A stretch of 37,930 bases of DNA from Deltaproteobacteria bacterium (GTDB taxonomy: Bacteria; Myxococcota_A; UBA9042; DTJE01), in NCBI GenBank assembly GCA_029547805.1, contig JAKPOP010000002.1:1-37930 (forward strand), given 5' to 3'. Position numbers and translations under genes: made by a program. Numbering within the stretch: position 1 is the stretch's first letter; every line of letters begins with the position of its first letter. This document shows, piece by piece, positions 27,723 through 35,920 of the stretch. The notes under the pieces were generated by a model. That model was not told where the DNA came from and ran no database searches. It saw only the letters and a list, made by a program, of their open reading frames with translations.

Positions 27723-27859
27723 GCCCTCTCCCGAGGTCCCCAGGAAAGACTACCCCATCTGGCCTCTTCCTGGCCAACCGCGGAGGCATGGACGGAAACC
27801 ACGGGCCGGTTCCCCTCCGCGACGGCCGGCGGCTCGGGCACTCTGGACCGCGGGGATCC

Positions 27860-27888
27860 TTGAACACGGAGCCCGATCCAGGCATAAT
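27860..27888 (+). promoter_or_regulatory. Promoter of the NifX-like/Mla operon
   Basis: TTGAAC (27860-27865), exactly 17 bases, and CATAAT (27883-27888) form one of the best sigma70-type matches in the window. The start near 27895 leaves a leader of about 18 bases, with GGAGG at 27903 before the GTG. Confidence 0.7.
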
Positions 27889-27912
27889 CCGCCCGGCTCT
27901 CCGGAGGCGCCC

Positions 27913-28353
27913 GTGAAGATCGCCATCCCTACCGACGACGGCGTCTTCCTCTCGGCGAGCCTCTCTCGCGCCGCCTCGTTCGTCGTCGCCGAGGTGGCCC
28001 TCGGGGAGGTCCTCCGGGTCGAACGGCGCATGCACCGGCCCCCCGTGCGATCCCCCCGAAGGATGCGCCGGGACCCCTGGCGGACCCGCTACAGCGCGGT
28101 CGCCGACACCCTCCGGGACTGCCAGGCCCTGATCACCAGTTCGGTCGGGGCGACCTTCCGCCGCCTCCTCATCCGCCGCGGCCTGGAGGTGCTGGTCACC
28201 TCCGAACTGCTGGTGGACCGGGCCATCGCCCTCTTCGCCCGCATCTCCCTCCCCGACGAGTACGACGGAGACGCCGAGTACGCGGGCATCCGGAGGCTCT
28301 CGGACCTTCCGGACGAGGGGCCTCCCATCCCGGACGACGAATTCGATGCCTGA
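27913..28353 (+). CDS. NifX/NifB-type (dinitrogenase cofactor-like) domain protein
   Basis: A 146-residue protein starting at GTG with GGAGG five bases upstream. The N-terminal strand KIAIPTDDGVFLSASLSRAASFVVAEV, the later DTLRDCQALITSSVGATFRRLLIRRGLEVLVTS segment and the compact alpha/beta layout match the dinitrogenase iron-molybdenum cofactor biosynthesis domain family (NifX, NafY, NifB C-terminus). A basic insert (RRMHRPPVRSPRRMRRDPWRTR) and an acidic tail are unusual. No nif gene is present, so nitrogen fixation is not implied. It is first in the Mla operon and overlaps the first ATPase gene by eight bases, implying a linked role. Confidence 0.75.
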   Translation: MKIAIPTDDGVFLSASLSRAASFVVAEVALGEVLRVERRMHRPPVRSPRRMRRDPWRTRYSAVADTLRDCQALITSSVGATFRRLLIRRGLEVLVTSELLVDRAIALFARISLPDEYDGDAEYAGIRRLSDLPDEGPPIPDDEFDA

Positions 28354-29095
28354 TGCGGCCCGGCTCGACGACGTGCACATCACCCTCTCGGGGATCCCCT
28401 GTCTTCGGGGAGTCCATCTGGCCCTGGAGGCGGGGAGGATGCACGCCCTGGTGGGTCCCGGCGGTTCGGGAAAGACCCTGATCCTGAAGACCCTCGCGAC
28501 CCTGCTGCCCCCCGATTCGGGGACGGTGGCCCTCTTCGGGGAACCGGTGGCCTTCGGGGACGAGGATCGCCTTCGAGCCGTCCGGTCCCGCATCGGCGTC
28601 CAGTTCCAGAACCTCGCCCTCTTCGACTTCCTCACCGTCGGAGAGAACGTGGCCCTGCCCCTGGAGGAGGTCTCGCCTCCCCTCTCCCCGGCCGAACGGA
28701 ACCACCGGGTGGCGGACAGCCTTCGATCCGTCCGACTGCCCGAGGTCGCGGACCTGCCGATCCAGGCCCTCTCCGGGGGCATGCAACGACGCGTCGCGGT
28801 GGCCCGTGCGGCCGTGGCCCGGCCCGACCTGCTGCTCTTCGACGACCCGGCCGGAGGCCTCGACCCCGTCACCACGTCCCGGATCTTCGACCTCATCGCC
28901 CGGGAACAGCAGGAGTCGTCCGCCACCGTGGTCATCTCCTCCCACGACATTCCCCGCCTCGCCCGCTGTTGCAGCCGGTTCCATCTGGTGGACTCCGGCA
29001 GCATCCTCTTCAGCGGGTCCCTCACCGAGGCCCTTCGGCATCCCGATTCCCGAGTCCGGGACTTCTTCCAGGAGGTGCAGGATGCCGACCGGTAG
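28346..29095 (+). CDS. mlaF: Mla-type ABC ATPase 1, with Walker B Glu replaced by Asp
   Basis: A 249-residue ATPase of the MlaF class for phospholipid transport at the inner membrane. Walker A is GPGGSGKT (37-44), Q-loop Gln88, signature LSGGM (142-146), D-loop GLDP, H-loop His200. Walker B reads LLLFDDP: the catalytic Glu expected after Asp166 is Asp167. So the signature is canonical but the Walker B base is altered. The operon's other ATPase shows the reverse, suggesting they pair. It overlaps the NifX-like gene by eight bases and the following permease gene by 14. Confidence 0.93.
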   Translation: MPDAARLDDVHITLSGIPCLRGVHLALEAGRMHALVGPGGSGKTLILKTLATLLPPDSGTVALFGEPVAFGDEDRLRAVRSRIGVQFQNLALFDFLTVGENVALPLEEVSPPLSPAERNHRVADSLRSVRLPEVADLPIQALSGGMQRRVAVARAAVARPDLLLFDDPAGGLDPVTTSRIFDLIAREQQESSATVVISSHDIPRLARCCSRFHLVDSGSILFSGSLTEALRHPDSRVRDFFQEVQDADR

Positions 29096-29900
29096 TCCCC
29101 CTGCCCTTCCCGCCCGGCCCATCCCCCCCTGGGCCCTGCCCCTGGCCCTGCTGGGCCGTGGCGTGCTGCGTGCCTGCGAGGTGATGGGGGGCATGACGCT
29201 CTTGCAGGTCCGCATCCTCCGGGCCCTGATCCCCCCGACCTTCGACCGGGACGAGACGATCCGACAGGCATACAAGATCGGGGTCCAGTCCGTCGCCGTG
29301 GTGACCTTGACGGCCCTCTTCGTCGGAGGGTTGATGCTGGTGCAGACGGGTCCCTTCGTCCGGCGAACGGGGGCCACGGGAATGGTGGGCTGGGGGACCG
29401 GGCTGGCCACCCTGGCGGAGGTGGGCCCGGTGCTGATCGGCCTGATGTTCGGAGGACGGGTGGGGTCCAACAACGCCGCCGAACTGGGGACGATGGTGAT
29501 CACCGAACAGGTGGAGGCCCTTCGGCTGCTGGGCATCGACCCGATCCGCTATCTGGTGGTCCCCCGCTTCCTGTCGATGATCGTCATGCTGGTGCTGCTG
29601 ACCTGCATCGGGGACCTGGCGGCCCTGGTCGGCGCCTCGGTGGCATGCCAGGCCATCCTGGGCATCGAGGTGCGGGTCTTCTGGCAAGGGCTCATCGACG
29701 GACACCTGCTGGACGAGTTCCTGATGGGGCTCGTGAAGGGCTTCTTCTTCGGCGGTGCCATCGGCATCGTCTCATGCCATTACGGGCTCCGGGTCACCGG
29801 AGGAGCCACCGGCGTGGGACGGGCGGTGAACGAGACCGTGGTCACCAGCGCCATCGCGATCTTCGTGGTGAACTTCCTGGTGACCTCCCTGTGGGTCTGA
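29082..29900 (+). CDS. mlaE: MlaE-family permease 1
   Basis: A 272-residue inner-membrane permease of phospholipid/retrograde lipid transport. It has a coupling helix near the N-terminus and about five to six membrane segments. Conserved MlaE motifs are visible: AEVGPVLIGLMFGGRVGSN, then AAELGTMVITEQVEAL and DPIRYLVVPRFLS. The ATG at 29082 follows AGGAGG at six bases and overlaps the ATPase 1 stop by 14 bases. The N-terminus has a Pro/Ala-rich cap. The next gene is a second, clearly different permease, so the transporter may be built from two unlike halves. Confidence 0.93.
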   Translation: MPTGSPPALPARPIPPWALPLALLGRGVLRACEVMGGMTLLQVRILRALIPPTFDRDETIRQAYKIGVQSVAVVTLTALFVGGLMLVQTGPFVRRTGATGMVGWGTGLATLAEVGPVLIGLMFGGRVGSNNAAELGTMVITEQVEALRLLGIDPIRYLVVPRFLSMIVMLVLLTCIGDLAALVGASVACQAILGIEVRVFWQGLIDGHLLDEFLMGLVKGFFFGGAIGIVSCHYGLRVTGGATGVGRAVNETVVTSAIAIFVVNFLVTSLWV

Positions 29901-29905
29901 CCGGC

Positions 29906-30673
29906 ATGAAGGCGACATCACGCAGGAAACCCGTCCTCCCGCCCCTGGTCCGGGAGCCCCTCCTGCTGCTGGGGCGCACCCTCGCGGCAACGATCCGGCG
30001 GCCACCGCCCAGGCATCGCCTCCTGGCCCAGATGCACAACGTCGGCAACCGGTCCGTGGTCTTCATCGCCGTGACCCTGGGGTTCCTGGGCCTGATCCTG
30101 GTGTATCAGGCCTGCGTCCAGACCCTCAAGGTCCTCCCGGACCTCTCGGGGGTCGGCGGCGCCTTCCTCTATGCGATGGTCCGCACCTTCGGTCCCACCG
30201 TGACGGGCCTCATGGTGGCCACCCGGGTCGGCGCGGGGATCGCCGCCGAACTGGGGTCGATGACCGTGACGGACCAGGTGGAGGCCCTGAAGGTGGCCAA
30301 CAGCGACCCCGTCTCCTGGCTCGTGGTTCCCCGGTTCCTGGCCTGCGTGGTGATGATGCCGGTCCTCTGGGTCGTCGGGACCCTGGTGGGGTCCTTTGCC
30401 GGATACCTGATGGGGCACTACCGGTTCGCCATCGGGACCCGCATCTTTCTGGACTTCTCCGGGATCGCCCCCATCGACGTCTTCTTCGGGTACCTGAAGG
30501 CCCAGACCTACGGCATCGTGATTCCGATCCTGTCGGCCCACGCTGGTTTCCAGGCCTTCGGCGGGTCCGAGGGCGTCGGTCAGGCGACCACGGCCGCCGT
30601 CGTGCGGTCCTCGTTCGTGGTGATCGTGCTGGATTTCGTGATCTCGACGATGGCGTTCCTGATGGGACACTGA
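29906..30673 (+). CDS. mlaE: MlaE-family permease 2
   Basis: A 255-residue paralogue of permease 1 with the same layout and motifs (GPTVTGLMVATRVGAGIAAE, then LGSMTVTDQVEALKVAN and LVVPRFLA). The N-terminus is basic and cytoplasmic (MKATSRRKP). The ATG at 29906 is five bases past the permease 1 stop; a GTG five codons upstream is an alternative and no strong ribosome-binding site favours either. It is followed after seven bases by ATPase 2. The F-E-E-F gene order looks like a mirrored pair rather than two copies of one unit. Confidence 0.92.
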   Translation: MKATSRRKPVLPPLVREPLLLLGRTLAATIRRPPPRHRLLAQMHNVGNRSVVFIAVTLGFLGLILVYQACVQTLKVLPDLSGVGGAFLYAMVRTFGPTVTGLMVATRVGAGIAAELGSMTVTDQVEALKVANSDPVSWLVVPRFLACVVMMPVLWVVGTLVGSFAGYLMGHYRFAIGTRIFLDFSGIAPIDVFFGYLKAQTYGIVIPILSAHAGFQAFGGSEGVGQATTAAVVRSSFVVIVLDFVISTMAFLMGH

Positions 30674-30680
30674 GGCAACC

Positions 30681-31424
30681 ATGATCGCCTTCGAGGGGCT
30701 CTGCAAGGCGTTCGACGGGCGGCCGGTCCTCGCGGGGATCGACCTGCAGATGCGGGGAGGGGAGATCACCTTCGTGATCGGGTCCTCGGGGACCGGCAAG
30801 AGCGTCCTGATGAAGCACGCCGTCGGCCTCCTCTTCCCCGACGCCGGCCGAGTGATCCTGGACGGCGAGGACACCGCGACCTTCTCGGAGGACCGCTGGC
30901 GGGAGGCCCGGCGGCACTACGCGATGGTCTTCCAGCACCCCAACCTCTTCGACAGCATGACGCTTCGGGAGAACGTCGCCCTCCCCCTCCGGATGCACCG
31001 GCGCATCGCCCGGGACCGGGCCCTCGCCGAGGCGGAGTCCTTCCTTCACCAGGTCGGCATGGCCTCGAAGGCGGACCTCCTTCCGGCCCAGGTCGGCCCC
31101 TCGGAACGCAAGCGCGTGAGCATCGCCAGGGCCCTCACCCTGGACCCGGACTGGGCGATCCTGGACGAGCCCACCACCGGCCTGGACCCGGTGGCGGCTC
31201 GGAGCATCGACCGCCTGGCGACTCGTCTCTGCCGGGAAATGGGCAAGTCCGTCGTGGTCGTCTCCCATGACCTGACGAGCATCTTCACGATTGCCGACCG
31301 GATCATCTTTCTGTATAAAGGCCGCGTCCGCCTGGACGGGGCCCCCGACGACTTCCGCCGCAGCGAGGACCCGGTGGTCCGGCAGTTCATCACCGGTGCC
31401 CCGGACGGACCCATGGAGACCTGA
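30681..31424 (+). CDS. mlaF: Mla-type ABC ATPase 2, with degenerate signature motif
   Basis: A 247-residue MlaF-class ATPase. Walker A GSSGTGKS (34-41), Q-loop Gln85, Walker B ILDEP with Asp162 and catalytic Glu163, D-loop GLDP, H-loop His196 are all canonical. The ABC signature, normally LSGG(Q/M), is replaced by VGPSE (138-142) directly before RKRVSIARAL. Loss of the signature Ser-Gly-Gly means it should not complete an ATP site on a partner, while its own Walker motifs could act with a partner's intact signature. ATPase 1 offers exactly that. It is followed after three bases by the MCE gene. Confidence 0.93.
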   Translation: MIAFEGLCKAFDGRPVLAGIDLQMRGGEITFVIGSSGTGKSVLMKHAVGLLFPDAGRVILDGEDTATFSEDRWREARRHYAMVFQHPNLFDSMTLRENVALPLRMHRRIARDRALAEAESFLHQVGMASKADLLPAQVGPSERKRVSIARALTLDPDWAILDEPTTGLDPVAARSIDRLATRLCREMGKSVVVVSHDLTSIFTIADRIIFLYKGRVRLDGAPDDFRRSEDPVVRQFITGAPDGPMET

Positions 31425-31427
31425 GGG

Positions 31428-32420
31428 ATGACCGACCGCACCCGATCGCTGGAATGGAAGGTGGGAGGTCTGATCCTCACGGCCGTCGCTCTGCTGGTCT
31501 TGTTCCTGGTCCTGCTGGGTGACTTCCGGTGCGAGAAACGGGTCCCGGTGACCGTGGACTTCCCGACCTCGGCGGACCTCAAGGTGGGCGCCCCGGTGAA
31601 GGTCTCGGGGGTCACGGTGGGAAAGGTGACCCGGGTGGACCTCTGGGGGGGGCGGCCCGACCCGGACCGAGGCAACCGGCCCGTCGGGGTGCGGGTGACC
31701 CTGGCCATCGACGCCGATGCCGCGGCGATGCTGCGCCAGGACGCCCTGTTCCGGCTCACGACGCTGGGAATCCTGGGGGAAAAGTACGTGGAGGTCTCCC
31801 CGGGGTCCCTCGAGTCTCCGACGGTTCCGGCGGAGTTCGTCTTCGTCGGGAAGGGACCGATGAACCTCGACGCCGTCGGGTCCGACGCCGGCAGCCTGGT
31901 GGCGGACCTGTCGTCCTTTCTGGCCGAGAACCGGGAGAACCTCCGGGAGAGCATCGCGAACATCCGCCAGGTCACGGCCCGGGCCAACGAGATCCTCGAG
32001 GAGAGCCGCCCCGTGATCCAACGAACCCTGGCCCGCCTGGACCAGATCTCGGCCGGGGTCGCCCAGGAGACCCGCAACGGCGCGACGGTCGGTGAAGCCA
32101 TTGTGGCCGTCCGCGACCTGGCCCGGAACCTGGACCGGGGGATCGGACCGGTGCTGGAGGCCCTGCCGGGGACCGTCCAGGAAGTCCGTCGTCTGGCGAC
32201 CGACGGCAGCCAGATGGCCCGGGAACTCGCGGCCCTGGTCGTCGCAGCCCGGCCGGACCTCCTGGCCCTGGTCGTCCAGATTCGCGGCATCGTCCAGGGG
32301 ATTGCCGAGGGCAAGGGAACGGTCGGGGGCCTCCTGGTGGACCGGGAGATCTACGACGACCTGGTGGCACTGATGAAGGACATCAAGCGCCATCCCTGGC
32401 GTCTGCTTCTCAAGGACTGA
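31428..32420 (+). CDS. mlaD: MCE-domain (MlaD-like) periplasmic lipid-transport protein
   Basis: A 330-residue protein anchored by one N-terminal helix (residues 13-30) and carrying one MCE domain (about 39-125; VTVDFPTSADLKVGAPVKVS, VGKVTRVDL, TTLGILGEKYVEVSPGS). The remaining about 200 residues are a long helical/coiled-coil segment (SSFLAENRENLRESIANIR, and GTVGGLLVDREIYDDL near the end). MCE proteins form hexameric rings or needles that bridge the periplasm and carry lipids between the membranes. This one is longer than MlaD and closer to the LetB/PqiB/Mce-like class with a helical tube. It is the last gene of the operon; no MlaA, MlaB or MlaC gene is seen. Confidence 0.93.
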   Translation: MTDRTRSLEWKVGGLILTAVALLVLFLVLLGDFRCEKRVPVTVDFPTSADLKVGAPVKVSGVTVGKVTRVDLWGGRPDPDRGNRPVGVRVTLAIDADAAAMLRQDALFRLTTLGILGEKYVEVSPGSLESPTVPAEFVFVGKGPMNLDAVGSDAGSLVADLSSFLAENRENLRESIANIRQVTARANEILEESRPVIQRTLARLDQISAGVAQETRNGATVGEAIVAVRDLARNLDRGIGPVLEALPGTVQEVRRLATDGSQMARELAALVVAARPDLLALVVQIRGIVQGIAEGKGTVGGLLVDREIYDDLVALMKDIKRHPWRLLLKD

Positions 32421-32435
32421 TCCGGGGTTCCGGAT

Positions 32436-32466
32436 CCCGGTCCCCCGTTGTTCCGGGGGCCCCGGG
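32436..32466 (+). terminator. GC-rich hairpin after the Mla operon
   Basis: CCCGG-CCCCCG and CGGGGG-CCGGG arms around a TTGTT-type loop form a stem of about 11 pairs with a small internal bulge. There is no T-run after it (AATCATT), so it may be a weak or Rho-assisted terminator, or it may simply protect the 3' end. Confidence 0.35.
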
Positions 32467-32566
32467 AATCATTCCGACCCGGAACCGGTAGACCTGCGGG
32501 TGGCATTGAAAATCCGGCGAAATTCCCGACAATGGGTCCGTCGGGGGTCGGGGATGAATTTTCCCG

Positions 32567-32595
32567 TTGACGCGCCGGAGGGTTCTTTGGAGAAT
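32567..32595 (+). promoter_or_regulatory. Putative promoter of the AgmX-like gene
   Basis: TTGACG (32567-32572), 17 bases and GAGAAT (32590-32595) fit a sigma70-type promoter and would give a leader of about 110 bases. A second, weaker pair lies upstream: TTGAAA (32506) with GACAAT (32528) at 16 bases. The 291-base gap 32421-32711 otherwise holds only the hairpin at 32436. Confidence 0.45.
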
Positions 32596-32711
32596 CCGTC
32601 CGCCCGGGTTCCCCGGGGACCCGACGTCGCCTGCCGGACGACAGGCACGGCGCGGGCCGACGGACCGACGGAGGTGGCTGATCGCCTCCCTTGAAACGAG
32701 AGGGCAGGAAC

Positions 32712-34472
32712 ATGCAGATTGGCTTGTTGATCGCCGTGGTCGGTGCCCTGGTGGGTCTCATCGGCGGCCTCTCGGTCCCATGGGTGGATTCCGAGGTCGT
32801 TCGCTTCACCGATGAAACGCTCTTCCAGGGCGTCGCCTGGTGGGACGGGATCCTCTCGATGATCCTCACGGCGGTCGGCCTGGCCTGTGCAGGCATCGCC
32901 CTGGCGACCCACCGCAAGAAGCCCCTGGCCACTGCCGGACTCGTGGCCGCGGGCCTGTCCTTCGTCTTCCTGTTCCTGGTCCCCTTCACCGTCCGCTCCG
33001 AGATGCTCGCGATGGTGCAGCAGGGCACGATGAAGGCCCACACCCAACTGGCGATGTTCTACGGTTACCATCTGATGTTCCTGGGGATCGTGGTCCAGGT
33101 CGTGGGATTCGTCTGGACGCTGTCGGCCCAGCCCATCCTCGGGCCCGACGACCGACTCCTCCGGGTCGCGCTGCTCTGGGACGGGAAGATCATCAAGGAA
33201 ACCACCTTCACCGAGAAGCGCGACATCACCATCGGCGAGGCGGTCTCCTGCGACTTCATCGTCCCGGACCCCGCCGTGGGCCGATCCCTGGCCCTCTTCC
33301 GCTTCGACAAGAAGGGGATGTACCAGGTCGCCCTGTCCCGGGACTTCCAGGGGCGGGTCAACCTGGACAACCTGCTGCTCCCGATCCGGGACTACGTGAA
33401 GAAACACACCAGCGACGCCAGTGGCCTGAACTACGTGAACGTCCAGAAGGGCGACTGGGGCGTCTTCGAGTTCGGGAAACGGGAGGTCTTCTTCCAGTTC
33501 GTCCGTCCCGACGTCATCATCGGCCGCAGCACCGCGATGTCGATGGACGGGAACTTCATCGCCGCGACGGTGGGGTCCCTGTTCGTGCTGGTCTCCCTGT
33601 GGGTCTACTCCCAGTTCGCCTGGGACCCCACCCAGAAGGTCGAGCAGCGCCCGGCGGAGCGCCGCCTGCTGAAGGTCGAGGCCAACGTCACCATGGAAAA
33701 GGAGGAGACGCTCCTCGAGATCGGCGAGGAGGACGACTCGGTTGGCAAGCGGGCCGAGGGCGAGGAAGGCAAGTTCGGCGACCCGGACAAGGACCCGAAC
33801 CTCGAATCCAAGGTTCCCCGGCGCGACGGGGCCCTGGCGGCCCGCATCGACCCCAAGAAGGTGGGACTGGCGGACCTGCTCTCGAACCGGATGGGGCAGT
33901 CCGGCGCCATCTCCTCGATCCTCTCGGACAACGCCGACGCCTTCGAGAACCGGATGGCGGTGGCCATGGCCGGGACCGGTTCGGAACTGGTGGTCGGCTA
34001 CGGCGCCGGGGGCATGGGCTTCAAGGGAACCGGCCCCGGTGGCGGCGGCACGGGCGGCTACGGGCGCATCCACGGCCTCGGGCGGGTGGATACCGGTGGC
34101 GGCATGGGCATGAGGGCGGGCCTCGGCAAGAAGGGCACGAAGAGCGTCGGCAAGATGTCGCTGGGCGGCATGGGCGCGACGGGCTTCTGCCAGCGGAACA
34201 ACATCCAGGCGGTCGTGATGCAGCGGGCCGGTGCGATCCGGGCCTGCTACGAGCAGCAGTTGCAGATTTACGAGAGCCTGGCGGGGAAGGTGTCGGTTCG
34301 CTGGACCATCGACCTGGAAGGACGGGTCTCCGATGCCACCGTGGTTGATTCCTCTCTGGGCAACGATGCCGTTGTCCAGTGCGTGCTGCGGACCATCCGC
34401 AACATGCGGTTCGCAAAGCCGGAGGGCGGCATCTGCGTGGTGCAGTGGCCCTTCGTCTTCAATCCTGGTTGA
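32712..34472 (+). CDS. Membrane protein with AgmX/PglI-type C-terminal domain (GltJ/AgmX-like)
   Basis: A 586-residue protein. Four membrane segments lie in residues 2-137, followed by a cytoplasmic FHA-like or ligand-sensing region (about 150-265, RVALLWDGKIIKETTFTEKRDITIGEAV), a fifth membrane segment (280-302), a charged linker, a Gly-rich segment (about 430-480) and a C-terminal domain. The C-terminal domain (ACYEQQLQIYESLAGKVSVRW, with VQWPFVFNPG at the end) is the AgmX/PglI-type domain that resembles the TonB C-terminus. Its neighbours are one ExbB and two ExbD genes, so it is probably the force-transmitting partner of that motor. Start at ATG 32712 with GGGCAGGAAC before it; a TTG seven codons earlier is possible. 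Confidence 0.82.
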   Translation: MQIGLLIAVVGALVGLIGGLSVPWVDSEVVRFTDETLFQGVAWWDGILSMILTAVGLACAGIALATHRKKPLATAGLVAAGLSFVFLFLVPFTVRSEMLAMVQQGTMKAHTQLAMFYGYHLMFLGIVVQVVGFVWTLSAQPILGPDDRLLRVALLWDGKIIKETTFTEKRDITIGEAVSCDFIVPDPAVGRSLALFRFDKKGMYQVALSRDFQGRVNLDNLLLPIRDYVKKHTSDASGLNYVNVQKGDWGVFEFGKREVFFQFVRPDVIIGRSTAMSMDGNFIAATVGSLFVLVSLWVYSQFAWDPTQKVEQRPAERRLLKVEANVTMEKEETLLEIGEEDDSVGKRAEGEEGKFGDPDKDPNLESKVPRRDGALAARIDPKKVGLADLLSNRMGQSGAISSILSDNADAFENRMAVAMAGTGSELVVGYGAGGMGFKGTGPGGGGTGGYGRIHGLGRVDTGGGMGMRAGLGKKGTKSVGKMSLGGMGATGFCQRNNIQAVVMQRAGAIRACYEQQLQIYESLAGKVSVRWTIDLEGRVSDATVVDSSLGNDAVVQCVLRTIRNMRFAKPEGGICVVQWPFVFNPG

Positions 34473-34517
34473 TCCCGAGGAAGGGCGTCGGCCCCAGGGG
34501 GGCCGCTGGTTGGGAAG

Positions 34518-34547
34518 TTGACAACCCGGGTTCAGGGCTGCTATAGG
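34518..34547 (+). promoter_or_regulatory. Promoter of exbB-exbD-exbD
   Basis: A perfect TTGACA (34518-34523) is followed at 17-18 bases by CTATAG/TATAGG (34541-34547). The expected start near 34554 leaves a leader of about 100 bases. It lies after the AgmX-like gene, so the motor genes can be expressed independently of it. Confidence 0.6.
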
Positions 34548-34654
34548 GGTTTACCGCGCTTGGCGTCCCGAGGGATCCTTCAGCGCGGGGTTGCCTGTGG
34601 GATGGTTCCCCGCGAGGGGAGAGAGTCGAGGCCAGCAAGAGGAGGAGTGCAGCA

Positions 34655-35314
34655 ATGTTCGAGTTCATCGCAACGGCGTTCGAGAAGGGTGGCGCCAACA
34701 TGTACATCATCCTGGCCACGTCGATCTTCATGTTCGGCGTGATCATCGAGCGCGTGGTGGTGCTCTACTTCCAGTCCAACGTGGACAAGGAGGGGTTCAC
34801 CCGCGTGCTCACGAAGTACATCCTGGTGGGCGATCTCAAGAATGCGCTGAAACTGTGCTCCATCTCCAAGTTCCCGCTGGCGAAGGTCCTCCAGGCGGGC
34901 CTGATGAAGGCCAAGGAGTCCGACGGCGCGGTGCAGGCGGCGATGGACGAGGCGGCCCTCCGGGAGCTGCCCCGCATCGAGAAGCGCATCGGCTTCCTCG
35001 CGGTCATCGGGAACGTGGCCGTGTTGATGGGCCTCCTGGGGACCATCTTCGGTCTGATCCGGTCGTTCGGCGCCGTGGCCGAGGCCGATGCCGCCTCGAA
35101 GGCCACCGAGCTGGCGAAGGGAATCTCCGAGGCCATGTACAACACGGCCTTCGGCCTCGCGGTCGCCATCACCGCGTCGCTGGCCTACGCCATCTTCCAG
35201 GCGAAGTCCCAGCAGCTGGTGGACGACATCAACGAGACCACGGTGTCCGTGTTGAACCTGATCACCGCGAACCGGGACAAGTTCGACAACGAGAAGTCCG
35301 GCCGGGGCGAGTGA
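34655..35314 (+). CDS. exbB: ExbB/TolQ/MotA-family proton channel protein (AglR-like)
   Basis: Inner-membrane subunit of a proton-driven motor that energises work across the periplasm. The 219-residue protein has three membrane segments: about residues 14-35, 105-130 and 150-175. Conserved family features are GLLGTIFGLIRSFG in the second and ISEAMYNTAFGLAVAI in the third, with the channel-lining Thr residues. AGGAGG precedes the ATG. Two ExbD genes follow directly, a one-to-two ratio as in the Myxococcus AglRQS motor. Which substrate or motility system it drives cannot be read from the sequence; TolA, TolB and Pal are absent. Confidence 0.93.
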   Translation: MFEFIATAFEKGGANMYIILATSIFMFGVIIERVVVLYFQSNVDKEGFTRVLTKYILVGDLKNALKLCSISKFPLAKVLQAGLMKAKESDGAVQAAMDEAALRELPRIEKRIGFLAVIGNVAVLMGLLGTIFGLIRSFGAVAEADAASKATELAKGISEAMYNTAFGLAVAITASLAYAIFQAKSQQLVDDINETTVSVLNLITANRDKFDNEKSGRGE

Positions 35315-35400
35315 GGCCAGTGAGGGACATCCGGCCCTGCCTGTTCGCGTCGTCCTGACGGCGAGAACGGGCGGGGACGGTGTCGATCCAGGAGGCAACG

Positions 35401-35877
35401 ATGAGCGGTCCCCAAGAGATCAGCAAGGGCGGGAAGAAGACCCTCGGCATCTCCCTGAACCTGGTGCCGATGATCGACCTCTTCTCGGTCTGCATCACGT
35501 TCCTTCTGATCACCGCGGTCTGGACCCAGACCGGACGCATCAGCGTGGACCAGTCGGTCCAGAAGCCCCAGAAGCAGCAGCAGACCGAGCCGCCCAAGCG
35601 CCTGACCATCCTGCTGGACAAGAACGGCTACGTGGTGAAGTTCGCGGACCTGCGCCCCGAGTCCCTGCCGAAGGTGGGAGACAAGTATGACACCGTGGGG
35701 CTCCGGAAGAAGGTCGAGGAGCTGAAGCTCCCGAAGGACCAGAAGGTCATCGTGGCCCCGGAGGACCAGGTCGCCTATGCCGACATGATCACGGCGATGG
35801 ACACCTGCATGTCGCTGGGCATGGCGAACGTCGTCGTGGCCGATGCGAACTCCGTGGCCGGTGAGATGGAGAAGTGA
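35401..35877 (+). CDS. exbD: ExbD/TolR-family protein 1 (AglQ-like)
   Basis: A 158-residue single-pass inner-membrane protein. The membrane helix carries the essential proton-carrying Asp in NLVPMIDLFSVCITFLLIT. It is followed by a Gln/Pro-rich linker (VQKPQKQQQTEPPK) and a periplasmic ExbD/TolR domain. ATG at 35401 with AGGAGG five bases upstream. It works with ExbB; the second ExbD gene is 43 bases downstream. Confidence 0.93.
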   Translation: MSGPQEISKGGKKTLGISLNLVPMIDLFSVCITFLLITAVWTQTGRISVDQSVQKPQKQQQTEPPKRLTILLDKNGYVVKFADLRPESLPKVGDKYDTVGLRKKVEELKLPKDQKVIVAPEDQVAYADMITAMDTCMSLGMANVVVADANSVAGEMEK

Positions 35878-35920
35878 CGGCGTCGGGACGCCACAGGCGC
35901 CCCCGCCAGGAGGAGAACCG

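Noticed and set aside
27913-28353. Evidence for nitrogen fixation from the NifX-like domain
   Set aside because: No other nif gene is present, and the domain occurs widely outside nitrogen fixation.
32500-32694. A 64-codon plus-strand frame in the leader of the AgmX-like gene
   Set aside because: It has no ribosome-binding site or recognisable feature and lies over the two promoter-like elements.
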